A stretch of 64,000 bases of DNA, taken from positions 1 through 64,000 of the forward strand of contig CAZPXH010000003.1 in assembly GCA_964591085.1 (NCBI GenBank), in the 5' to 3' direction. The stretch is from CAZPXH01 sp964591085 (GTDB taxonomy: Bacteria > Spirochaetota > Spirochaetia > DSM-27196 > CAZPXH01). The position numbers and the translations under genes were made by a program. How positions within the stretch are numbered: position 1 is the stretch's first letter; the number at the start of each line of letters is the position of its first letter. This document shows positions 16,753-24,897 of the stretch, piece after piece. The notes below the pieces were generated by a model, which had not been told where the DNA came from, did no database searches, and saw only the letters and a list, made by a program, of their open reading frames with translations.

Positions 16753-16768
16753 TGGCATGACGTCTGCA
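16753..16768 (+). promoter_or_regulatory. -24/-12 (sigma-54) promoter of the CARF/helicase operon
   Basis: The sequence TGGCATGACGTCTGCA fits the sigma-54 consensus TGGCACG-N4-TTGCA with two mismatches. The invariant GG (16754-16755) and GC (16766-16767) are separated by exactly 10 bases. The expected start is near 16779, just before GGAGGA (16787-16792) and the ATG at 16797. The downstream gene is itself a sigma-54 activator, so autoregulation is likely. Upstream activator sites were not identified. Confidence 0.65.
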
Positions 16769-16796
16769 TTCGTTGGTGGTAGAACTGGAGGAACCG

Positions 16797-18464
16797 ATGC
16801 AGAACGTCCTGCTTTGCTTTGTTGGAAACCGTGACCCATTTGTTCCCGGGCAGCCCGAGGAGCCGGGACCGATCCTCTCTCTGATGCAGAAGCGGGGCTT
16901 TACAGACGTGTTCCTGGTCTGTACGGGAAGCGAGTACCTCCGGCTTGGCAAGGAGGTGGAAGCCGCCTGGCACGACAGCGGCGGGCACACAAGCTTTCGC
17001 TTCCTGAATCTTGAGCTCAACAGCCCAATCGACTTCTCCGAGATCTACGAGGGCCTCCGCCAGCAGCTGGAAACCCTCCGGCGGCAGTTCGGAAACAGGC
17101 CCTACAAGCTTTCGGTGCTGCTGGACCCCGGCACACCGCAGATGCAGACCGTGTGGTTCATGCTTGTGTGGTCTGGACAGCTGGAGGCAGAGCTCCTGCA
17201 GGGCATCCCGCGGCGCTTTGGGGACGGCGAGTACCGCGTCCGTACCGTGGACCTCTCAGACTCCGCCTTTCCCGGGTTTCCGCGCCCGGGCCCCCGTGAT
17301 TCCCGCCACGCGACGGACAGCAGGCAAGTGCTGTCCGTATCAGGCGTGGCCGCATCCCACAGTGAAGCCCTGTCAGGCCGCGCTTCCGCCACGGCCGGCG
17401 CACCCGATGGCATCCGTACATTCGCCTCTCCCCAGGACCGCCCGCGCCGCAGACGCGGTGACGGTGTTGTTGCGCGGACCAGCGACATCACCATTGTTGG
17501 GAGCAGCGCCGGTTTCCTGAGGACACTGGAACAGGCCGCCAAGGTTGCCCCCTATGATGGCACCCGGGTCCTCATCACCGGGGAAACCGGGACCGGCAAG
17601 GAACTGGTGGCCCGAAGCATTCACGAGCAGTCCCCACGTGCGGGAAACGCGTTTGTGGCGGTGAACTGTGCGGGGATCACGCCTTCCCTCGCAGCGTCCG
17701 AACTGTTTGGCCACCGAAAGGGGGCGTTCAGCGGGGCCGACCGGGACCGAACCGGCTACTTTGGAGCAGCGGACGGCGGCACCCTCTTCATGGATGAAGT
17801 TGGCGAGCTTCCCCAGGACGTCCAGGCGATGGTGCTCCGAACGCTGGAGACGGGCACCATTCGGCCGGTTGGCTCGGACGATGAAACACCCGTTGACGTG
17901 CGGGTGATTGCCGCCACCAACCGAGACCTGGTCCGCATGAGCGGCCCAGACGGTGGATTCCGTCCTGACCTGCTGGAACGCCTCGCGCAGTTCAGCATTC
18001 ACCTGCCCTCACTCCGGGAGCGAGGCGAGGACATTCTTGCCCTCGCTGATCACTTCCTGCAGGAGTGGACTCGCGCCACGGGAGAAGCCCGGTCCTTCTC
18101 CGAGGACGTGCGCACCTGGCTTCAGACCTACCACTGGCCGAACAACGTCCGGATGCTGAAGAACGCGGTGGAGCAGGCGGCCATCATGTGCACGGACGGA
18201 ATCATCCGGCTGGAAGATGTTCCCGCCCGGCTTCGCCAGGCTGCGGAACCCGAGCGCGGACAAGAGACGGATAGATCCCCCCAACTGCCCGAACGCGGGA
18301 TCAACCTGAAGGCGGTCCTGCACGATCTGGAGCGGAGCTACATTGAGCAGGCGCTGGCACGCACTGCTGGCAACGCAGAGGCGGCTGCGGGACTCCTGCA
18401 CTGGAACGGGCCGGCGCTCAGAAAAGCGCTCCGAGAGCGCTTCTCCGGGGAACTGGAAGGATGA
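16797..18464 (+). CDS. RtcR-like CARF-domain sigma-54-dependent activator
   Basis: ATG 16797 follows GGAGGAACCG. The 555-residue protein begins with a CARF-type Rossmann domain (residues 1-160). Its NLELNSPIDFSEIYEGL and LLDPGTPQMQTVWFML align with the equivalent region of E. coli RtcR, whose CARF domain senses RNA ends. A linker of about 80 residues leads to a sigma-54 AAA+ domain: Walker A GETGTGKE near 261, the sigma-54 contact loop GAFSGA (usually GAFTGA) near 310, and Walker B LFMDEVGEL near 332. A Fis-type helix-turn-helix ends the protein (NAEAAAGLLHWNGPALRKAL). There is no rtcA or rtcB nearby; the coupled target is a helicase. Confidence 0.85.
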   Translation: MQNVLLCFVGNRDPFVPGQPEEPGPILSLMQKRGFTDVFLVCTGSEYLRLGKEVEAAWHDSGGHTSFRFLNLELNSPIDFSEIYEGLRQQLETLRRQFGNRPYKLSVLLDPGTPQMQTVWFMLVWSGQLEAELLQGIPRRFGDGEYRVRTVDLSDSAFPGFPRPGPRDSRHATDSRQVLSVSGVAASHSEALSGRASATAGAPDGIRTFASPQDRPRRRRGDGVVARTSDITIVGSSAGFLRTLEQAAKVAPYDGTRVLITGETGTGKELVARSIHEQSPRAGNAFVAVNCAGITPSLAASELFGHRKGAFSGADRDRTGYFGAADGGTLFMDEVGELPQDVQAMVLRTLETGTIRPVGSDDETPVDVRVIAATNRDLVRMSGPDGGFRPDLLERLAQFSIHLPSLRERGEDILALADHFLQEWTRATGEARSFSEDVRTWLQTYHWPNNVRMLKNAVEQAAIMCTDGIIRLEDVPARLRQAAEPERGQETDRSPQLPERGINLKAVLHDLERSYIEQALARTAGNAEAAAGLLHWNGPALRKALRERFSGELEG

Positions 18465-20695
18465 GCATCGCGGACTCAACTCCGCGCCCGAGTACGGCAA
18501 CTCCGCAATCCGCCGCACAAACCCAGAGCCCTGACAGCGAATCCGGACTTGGGCTGGAACGACTCCTCCGCCTCCTGGGGAGCGACCCCGGCTTCTACGT
18601 GCTGGCGCTCCACGCATTCATTGAGCACTACGTGGTGGATGTCGTTCAGATTCCGTCGCTGCACCCGCTGGCGTCACGGAAGGAGTTCCGCTTCCGTGAG
18701 GTCATTGGAGCGCTGCGGAGCTGGCTGATTGAGCAAAGCGGGGGATCCTGGGTCTCAGACCTGGATTGCCTGCAGGCCCTTGGCCAACAGCACACCCTGA
18801 CCAATCGCGTACGGCATTCCTTTGGAACACTCACGGAAGCGGAAGCAATCGCGGCAACCCACCTGTTTGTGCGCTTCTGCGCTCTGGTTGGCCTGGACAC
18901 CGAAGACGCCATCCGCGCGCTCTCCGATCGGCAGAAGGAGGCGTGGGGGGATCCGGCCAGCCTCCTGGAGCACAAGGAAATGCTGGCGGCTGTGCGGGGA
19001 GAGCTCCTGCAGATTCGCAAGCGGGAGCAAGACCTGCTGTTCCGGATGCGGGACTGGGAAGCCCAGCGTCAGGACCTGGCAGATCTGGAACTCCGGCTGG
19101 AGCGTGTGGAGCTCCAGCTGGACCAGACCAGGTCCCGGCTCACGCAGAAGGATCAACGCCTGGACGAGCTCCGCGCTGAGCGGCAGCGATTGCGCCAGGA
19201 GCACCGCGACCTCAGCCGCTCACTGGAGGCCTACGGAGAGCTTGAGCGCTACATCGAATCTCTTGGACGGCTGACCGCCTACACCAGGTCCCGGGTTGAC
19301 TACGAGCGAACCCTGCTGGAACTCACCAGCGATCAGGCCGATGCGGTGGCCCAGGCTGCAACACCGGGGGATCTGCTGATTCGAGGGGAGGCCGGGACCG
19401 GAAAGTCCCTGGTGCTGGTGCGGGCATACCTGGACAGTGTTCGCCAGGCAGAACTCCCCTTTGCCGAGGACTCACCACGCCGCGCGGTTGTGCTCACCTT
19501 CACCCGCGCTCTTGCACGGTTTGAGGATTACCTGTTCTCCGTCCTTCGGGAGGATGTACCGGAAGGGACGGTGAGCACGGTGGATGCCTTCATCCGGGAA
19601 CGGCTGAAACGGCTGGATGAAGAGTGGGAATACGATTTCCGTATTGTGGCAGAGCTCGCTGCCGAGCGGAATCATACCGACTTTCAGGACAACGCGGAGC
19701 TTGCGCTTGAAATAGAAGATGTGGTGTTCGGACGAATGGTCACCCGGGAAGAGTACCTCGGCGAAGCCGGGCAGGAGTCCATGGAGCGGAGCGGAATGCG
19801 TCGTCCCCTTGGCAAGCTGCAACGGCAGCAGGTCTGGGAAATCGCCATGGGGATTGCGCGGGAAATGGACGACAGAAAGCGCTCCAGCAGAAACTACGCC
19901 CGCCTCATCATTCTCCGGGCGCTTGAGGCTGACGATTTCAGTGGACTGCGGGACACCGCCCTTATCTTTGTAGATGAAAGCCAGGATCTGACCGCTGGAG
20001 ATCTCCGCTGCCTCAAGGCCCTGTCCCGCGAGCGCCTGATTCTTGCAGCGGACGCGGGCCAATCAATTTACCGGGGGCATTCGCCATACGCTCGAGCGGG
20101 ACTTGATCTCCGCGGCCGGACCCGATATCTGCGCACCAACTTCCGCAACACCAGGCAGATCCAGCAGGCATCGTCCGCTTTCTACAACGCCTCAGAAGCG
20201 GGAGAGCCGGCCCGCGCCATGCGGGAAGGTCCGCCGGTTCAGGTCCACCGCTGTCACAGCACTGAGGAGGCATCTGCCCAGCTCCTTGCTGCGTTGTCTC
20301 TGTACCTGGACAACCTTTCCTACGATCCGGAGAACATTGCGATTCTGGCACCCCACAACAGTGTCTGCGACCTGGCAGAGCAGCACCTGACGGGCGAAGG
20401 CCGTCCGGTGGCAAGAATCCGCAGCGGCCAGGACTTCAACTTCAGCGAGCACGGAGCCGTGCGCCTGACAACCCTGCACTCCAGCAAGGGCCTGGACTTC
20501 CCGGTGGTTATCCTCTTCCTCCCGGAGCTGCAGAGGCGCAGGCAGTTTGACGACCCAACGACCGACCGCCTGTACCGAAATCTCATCTACGTGGGAATGA
20601 CCCGGGCTATGGATCAGCTGCGCATCATTGTTGATCCGGCTGCAGATCCTCTGTACGCCGAGCTGGCAGAGCTATCAGACGTCGATCAGGCGTAG
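18461..20695 (+). CDS. Superfamily-1 helicase with HEPN/DUF4145-like N-terminus and coiled coil
   Basis: ATG 18461 overlaps the activator's stop (ATGA), so both proteins are made from one message. The 744 residues contain, in order, an N-terminal helical domain (about 39-147, ending TNRVRHSFGTLTEAEAIAA) resembling HEPN/DUF4145 folds, a coiled coil (about 170-277), and a UvrD-like helicase. Helicase motifs are Walker A GEAGTGKSLVLV near 310, DESQD near 503, LRTNFRNTRQI, TLHSSKGLDFPVVIL and YVGMTRAMDQL near 710. The RX4-6H ribonuclease motif of active HEPN domains is not evident. The substrate is unknown. RNA or DNA repair or anti-phage action is inferred from the CARF regulator. Confidence 0.75.
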   Translation: MSIADSTPRPSTATPQSAAQTQSPDSESGLGLERLLRLLGSDPGFYVLALHAFIEHYVVDVVQIPSLHPLASRKEFRFREVIGALRSWLIEQSGGSWVSDLDCLQALGQQHTLTNRVRHSFGTLTEAEAIAATHLFVRFCALVGLDTEDAIRALSDRQKEAWGDPASLLEHKEMLAAVRGELLQIRKREQDLLFRMRDWEAQRQDLADLELRLERVELQLDQTRSRLTQKDQRLDELRAERQRLRQEHRDLSRSLEAYGELERYIESLGRLTAYTRSRVDYERTLLELTSDQADAVAQAATPGDLLIRGEAGTGKSLVLVRAYLDSVRQAELPFAEDSPRRAVVLTFTRALARFEDYLFSVLREDVPEGTVSTVDAFIRERLKRLDEEWEYDFRIVAELAAERNHTDFQDNAELALEIEDVVFGRMVTREEYLGEAGQESMERSGMRRPLGKLQRQQVWEIAMGIAREMDDRKRSSRNYARLIILRALEADDFSGLRDTALIFVDESQDLTAGDLRCLKALSRERLILAADAGQSIYRGHSPYARAGLDLRGRTRYLRTNFRNTRQIQQASSAFYNASEAGEPARAMREGPPVQVHRCHSTEEASAQLLAALSLYLDNLSYDPENIAILAPHNSVCDLAEQHLTGEGRPVARIRSGQDFNFSEHGAVRLTTLHSSKGLDFPVVILFLPELQRRRQFDDPTTDRLYRNLIYVGMTRAMDQLRIIVDPAADPLYAELAELSDVDQA

Positions 20696-21663
20696 TTCCC
20701 GGTAGCGCCATCGTCGTCGTCGGTTGGGATCCATGCACCGTCTTCAGACAGGAGCTGCGAATCCGGCATGCGCCGAGCTTCCGCGCGCACCCACTCCGGC
20801 AGGTGCAGGAAATGGGCGTGGTCAAACTCGCGGCGGAAGGCGTTTGGGGTCTGGCCGTACTTTCCTCTGAACAGGCGGTGGAAGTGGCTCATGTTGACGA
20901 AACCCGCCTCCACCGCAACTTCCCGAACCGGAATATCTGTCAGGTGCAGGAGATCCGCCGCATAGCGGAGCCTTCGCTCGTTCAGGTATCGGGATGGGGT
21001 GACTCCCAGGTAACGCCGGAAGGTCCTAGCGAGGTGTTCCGGGCTGCGGCCGGCGAGCCCGCACAGTTGCCTGGTATCCCGGGTGAACACGGGCTTGCGC
21101 TCGCAGGATCGCAGCAGGGAGTGGAACCATTCCGGGAATGCTCCGGACCCGGACGACGTTGTGGCAGGGAGAAGCCAACGGAGGAGCATTGCCAGGAGAC
21201 TCCGGAAGCCGACAAGTGAGTTCGCGGACTCAGTGAAGAAATTCAGCTCCGAAAGCTCATGGAGTACAGAGTCGGCTTGCTCGCTTTCCAGGACAACTCG
21301 CGGCGGAAGACGCATCTCCAAGAGACGGCGAAGCGCTTCTGGACAGCCGAGGAACTCGGCGGTCTGGCTGACGTGGGCGGGAAGCATGGCAAGGTTCACA
21401 AACCCCCCCACAGACCCAAGCGCCCGCTCGTAGTAATGGAAGTCCCGTTCCCGTACCAACATCAGCGTGCCCCGCTCCAGGATTTCCCGGTGTCCGTTTA
21501 TGCAATGTCGAACGGGGCCGCGAAAGACAAGAACCAGTTCAAGGAAGGCACGGTGCGTGTGGTAGCCGGGATAGCGGGGAACCGGTTCTACGTAGGTGCA
21601 ACTGAATCCGTGCTCATTCGCCAGACGGCCGTTGTCTGCAATGACGGTGAGCGTAGGTACCAC
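20686..21663 (-). CDS. AraC-family regulator of the adjacent sugar locus
   Basis: The 325-residue protein starts at GTG 21663. It has an N-terminal cupin-like sensing domain (YHTHRAFLELVLVFRG) and a C-terminal pair of helix-turn-helix motifs. These are ARTFRRYLGVTPSRYLNERR and IPVREVAVEAGFVNMSHFHRLF, with the family signature ending YGQTPNAFRREF. It is transcribed away from the sugar-binding protein gene, with 150 bases between them, and is the obvious candidate to control the ABC transporter and mannosidase in response to a sugar. Its 3' end overlaps the helicase gene by 10 bases, tail to tail. Confidence 0.9.
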   Translation of the reverse strand: MVPTLTVIADNGRLANEHGFSCTYVEPVPRYPGYHTHRAFLELVLVFRGPVRHCINGHREILERGTLMLVRERDFHYYERALGSVGGFVNLAMLPAHVSQTAEFLGCPEALRRLLEMRLPPRVVLESEQADSVLHELSELNFFTESANSLVGFRSLLAMLLRWLLPATTSSGSGAFPEWFHSLLRSCERKPVFTRDTRQLCGLAGRSPEHLARTFRRYLGVTPSRYLNERRLRYAADLLHLTDIPVREVAVEAGFVNMSHFHRLFRGKYGQTPNAFRREFDHAHFLHLPEWVRAEARRMPDSQLLSEDGAWIPTDDDDGATGNYA

Positions 21664-21813
21664 CGCGTCACCATAGCACAGGAATGTAGTGAGATTGAGG
21701 CGGGTTCAGATCAACACAGGACAGTCGATGCACCACGCCCTTCGTATACTGATGAGGACGGCGGTTCCACGCGTACGTGGTTTTCGCCGCCAGAACCGCA
21801 CAAGGAGGAACAC

Positions 21814-23091
21814 ATGCGGAAATCACCCGCCATTGCAGCAATTGTGCTGCTGCTGGTCTCTTCGCTCGCATTTGCTGGCGGTGGGGCCGAAGAGCCCGCC
21901 GAGGACGGTCCGGTCACTGTCACGCTCGGCTACAACGCCTTTCTTTCCAGCACCTTCACTGACGCCCCTGCGCCGATTGACGCTATCCGGGCGGAACTTG
22001 CCCGACAGCATCCGGACATTACCCTGGAGTACGAGACGATGGCCCAGGATCTGCTGGACACGCTGATCATCTGGATGACATCGCAGGACACCACGGTGGA
22101 CATCTACGGCATTGATGAGCCCTGGGTCACTCAGTTCGGCCGCGCCGGGTGGGCGGTACCTCTGAACGAGGCGCTCCCGAACCTGGACAGCCGCTTCAGC
22201 GAATCCGGGCTGGACACCTTTTCCTTCAACGGAAACCGCCTGGGAGTTCCGTTCTGGGGTAGCGTAACCGGTCTGTACTACCGGACCGACATCCTGGAGG
22301 AGTACGGCTTTGATCCGCCGGAGTCCATTGACGAGATGGTTGAGATCATTGAGACGGTTCGGGCGGACAACCCTGACATCAGCGGTTTCCTATGGCCCGG
22401 GGCACGGGACGAAGACCTGGTGATGTACTACTCCACCCTGCTCCACGCCTTTGGTGGCAGCTACCTGAACGCCGATGGCAGCTATGCATTTGACTCGCAA
22501 GCAAGCCGGGAAGCGCTTGAATTCATGCGGCAGTCCGTGGAGACCGGAGTCTCCCCGCAGGTTGTGCAGAACTGGCAGCGCACCGAGGCACGGCAACGCT
22601 TTGCCGGAGGCAATGGGATCTTCCTCTGGGACAACAATGACCTGGTAATCTGGCTGGACGATCCGGAGCAATCACAGATCTCAGGCAACTGGGACCTGAT
22701 GCCCTTCCCGGCGCAGCCGGACGGTGAGGAAGTGTCCATCACCGGCGGATTTGCCTTTGCGGTGAACCCCTTCAGTGAGAAGACGGAAGCTGCAATGCGC
22801 GTCATGGACGTGATTGCGAGCGAGGCGGTGCAGAAGGGCTTTGCACTTGCCTGGGGTCCGGTGCAGTACTGGGACGGACTCTACGATGATCCCGAGGTCC
22901 AGGAATTCAACCCCAATGTCGATCGCCTGATTCCGCTACTGGACCGCGCAACCAACCGGCCGCCTTCAGAGAGCTACGCACAGCTGTCCGGATTGCTGCA
23001 GGAAGAGCTGAACGCAGCGGTTACCGGTACCCGCTCCATTGATTCCGTGCTTGCAAGCATGGCTCAACGGGCCGAGGCCCTCAGAGACTAA
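21814..23091 (+). CDS. ABC transporter sugar-binding protein
   Basis: ATG 21814 follows AAGGAGGAACAC. The 425-residue precursor has a cleavable signal peptide (IAAIVLLLVSSLAFAGGG), with the GGGAEE start of the mature protein that is common in spirochaete solute-binding proteins, and no lipobox cysteine. The body is a family-1 extracellular solute-binding fold (IYGIDEPWVTQFGRAGW, FWGSVTGLYYRTDIL, FAFAVNPFSEKTEAAM). It should bind an oligosaccharide in the periplasm. A TATACT hexamer about 64 bases upstream may be part of its promoter, within the 150-base gap shared with the AraC gene. Confidence 0.93.
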   Translation: MRKSPAIAAIVLLLVSSLAFAGGGAEEPAEDGPVTVTLGYNAFLSSTFTDAPAPIDAIRAELARQHPDITLEYETMAQDLLDTLIIWMTSQDTTVDIYGIDEPWVTQFGRAGWAVPLNEALPNLDSRFSESGLDTFSFNGNRLGVPFWGSVTGLYYRTDILEEYGFDPPESIDEMVEIIETVRADNPDISGFLWPGARDEDLVMYYSTLLHAFGGSYLNADGSYAFDSQASREALEFMRQSVETGVSPQVVQNWQRTEARQRFAGGNGIFLWDNNDLVIWLDDPEQSQISGNWDLMPFPAQPDGEEVSITGGFAFAVNPFSEKTEAAMRVMDVIASEAVQKGFALAWGPVQYWDGLYDDPEVQEFNPNVDRLIPLLDRATNRPPSESYAQLSGLLQEELNAAVTGTRSIDSVLASMAQRAEALRD

Positions 23092-23099
23092 GTCTGTTC

Positions 23100-23132
23100 C
23101 TCCCGTCATCGCCCCCGGGGCGGTGGCGGGAG
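23100..23132 (+). terminator. Long intercistronic hairpin after the binding-protein gene
   Basis: Bases 23100-23115 and 23117-23132 pair as a GC-rich stem (CTCCCG with CGGGAG at the base, GCCCC with GGGGC at the tip, two G-T wobbles). It lies ten bases after the binding-protein stop and 17 before the first permease GTG. No U-run follows, so it is more likely a transcript-stabilising or attenuating hairpin that raises binding-protein output over permeases than a full terminator. Confidence 0.6.
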
Positions 23133-23148
23133 CCTTCAGGAGTACATC

Positions 23149-24045
23149 GTGTTCGCCAAGGGAAGCGAGACCCGCATTGGGGTTGTGCTGGTGCTGCCTG
23201 CGCTTATCGCGCTGGTGATCTTCAACTATTACCCCATCATTCAGACCTTCATCTACACGCTCTTTGACCTGGACCTGACAACGGACTGGCTCAATGCCCC
23301 GTTTGTGGGCCTGGATAACTACCGAACGGTGATGCAGAGCAGCCAGTTCTGGTACACCTTGCTGTTCACGGTGGGATTCACCGTGGTGGTAGTGCTGCTG
23401 GACCTCAGCCTGGGCATGGGGTTTGCCCTCGCAACATTCCATGTCCCCGTCTGGATGCGCGGGATTCTCCGGGCCATCATCATCGTTCCCTGGGCAATTC
23501 CAAAGGTGATTCAGGCTTCCATGTGGCGCTGGATGCTCAACGCGGATGTCGGGCCAATCGCGGACCTGCTGGTGCGCGTGGGACTGGCGGAGGAACCACC
23601 GTTGTTCCTGGTGAACCAGTTCCTGGCAATGGGGAGCGTTGTCCTCGCCTATACCTGGAAGGGAGCAAGCATCGCGGCATTCTTCCTCATGGGTGGCCTC
23701 GCACTGGTTCCCCGGGAAGTCATTGAGTCCGCCAAAGTGGACGGCGCGCGGCCGATCCGCCGCTTCTTCTCCATTACCCTTCCCATCCTCATGCCAACGG
23801 TGTACGTGGCCTTGCTGTACCGAACCCAGGATGCCCTGCGTGTCTTTGATGTGGTCTACGGCCTGACCGGCGGAGGACCGGGCACCGCTACGGACACGCT
23901 GAGCTCATTCGCCTACACGGAGTACTTCCGCTACGCGCAGTTCGGGCAAGGATCCACCTACGCGGTGGTGACCTTCATCCTGGTAGCCGTTGTGGGTGTG
24001 TTCTACATCGGGCGGGTCCGCCGCAACTTCAGCTTCCGCGACTAA
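23149..24045 (+). CDS. Sugar ABC transporter permease (MalF type)
   Basis: The 298-residue inner-membrane protein starts at GTG 23149, after AGGAG. It has about six hydrophobic segments beginning GVVLVLPALIALVIF. The EAA-type loop that docks the ATPase is visible as VIESAKVDGARPIRRFFSITLP near residue 190. It pairs with the next gene to form the channel. No ATPase gene is present in the cluster, so a shared MsmK-like ATPase from elsewhere is presumably used. Confidence 0.93.
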   Translation: MFAKGSETRIGVVLVLPALIALVIFNYYPIIQTFIYTLFDLDLTTDWLNAPFVGLDNYRTVMQSSQFWYTLLFTVGFTVVVVLLDLSLGMGFALATFHVPVWMRGILRAIIIVPWAIPKVIQASMWRWMLNADVGPIADLLVRVGLAEEPPLFLVNQFLAMGSVVLAYTWKGASIAAFFLMGGLALVPREVIESAKVDGARPIRRFFSITLPILMPTVYVALLYRTQDALRVFDVVYGLTGGGPGTATDTLSSFAYTEYFRYAQFGQGSTYAVVTFILVAVVGVFYIGRVRRNFSFRD

Positions 24046-24054
24046 GGGGTATCA

Positions 24055-24897
24055 ATGACCAAGCGCCAACAACACATCTGGCACCGGGTGAGCTCCTGGA
24101 TGCTGTTTCTGCTGATCGCCTTCTGGTGCCTTGCACCCCTGCTGTGGATCGGAATCACCTCAATCAAGCCTCCGGGAACGGAGTATCGGATCCCCGTTGA
24201 GTACTGGCCGGATGAACCGACGTTGGACAACTACCGCACCGTCCTTGGGGAACGGTTCAACGTTCAGCGATCCATCCTCAACAGCATTGTGGTCTCCACG
24301 GCTTCCCTGATCGGCACGCTGATCCTCTCTGTGCTCTCTGCCTACGCTATCGCGCGGCTGCGGTTCCGCTTCCGGATGATCACGCTGTACAGCATGCAGA
24401 TTGCCGGGATGATTCCGCCAATCATTGTCATTGCGCCCACCTTTGTCCTTCTGCGGTCCATGGGCCTGATCCGGACCTACTGGGCGATGATCCTGCCAAA
24501 CATGGTGTACGCGGTCCCGCTCTCGTCTTTTCTAATTGCAAGCTACTTTGCGAACGTACCGTTCGAGCTTGAGGACGCCGCGCGGATTGATGGCGCGGGA
24601 ACCCTCCGGACCATCGTGCAGATTGTCTTGCCCATTGCCGCACCGGGAATCTTTTCTGCGGGGGTCCTGGCCTTCCTGGGATCGTGGGGCGAATTCATGC
24701 TCGCCAACGCGGTTTCCATTGGCGCAGACGAGGTGGAAACGGTCCCGGTTGCCATTCTCAGCCTGAGCCAGGCCTTTGAGCTGCAGTGGACCTGGGTTGC
24801 GGCGGGAACCATGCTCACGCTGATCCCGATTGTGCTTGCCGTCCTCATCTTCCAGCGCTACGTGGTCACGGGACTGTCTGCGGGCATTTCCAAGTGA
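24055..24897 (+). CDS. Sugar ABC transporter permease (MalG type)
   Basis: This 280-residue partner permease starts at ATG 24055, nine bases after the first permease. It has the MalG-like N-terminal helix, the IKPPGTEYR periplasmic segment, and the EAA loop ELEDAARIDGAGTLRTIVQ near residue 190. It ends with the motif IFQRYVVTGLSAGISK typical of these permeases. Its TGA overlaps the GTG of the mannosidase gene. Confidence 0.93.
   Translation: MTKRQQHIWHRVSSWMLFLLIAFWCLAPLLWIGITSIKPPGTEYRIPVEYWPDEPTLDNYRTVLGERFNVQRSILNSIVVSTASLIGTLILSVLSAYAIARLRFRFRMITLYSMQIAGMIPPIIVIAPTFVLLRSMGLIRTYWAMILPNMVYAVPLSSFLIASYFANVPFELEDAARIDGAGTLRTIVQIVLPIAAPGIFSAGVLAFLGSWGEFMLANAVSIGADEVETVPVAILSLSQAFELQWTWVAAGTMLTLIPIVLAVLIFQRYVVTGLSAGISK

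Noticed and set aside
16797..20695. CRISPR-Cas locus, suggested by the CARF domain.
   Set aside because: No cas genes and no repeat-spacer array are visible anywhere in the window; the CARF domain is of the RtcR regulator type.
23100..23132. Rho-independent terminator for the binding-protein gene.
   Set aside because: The stem is strong but no T-run follows, and permease genes continue 17 bases later, so full termination is unlikely.
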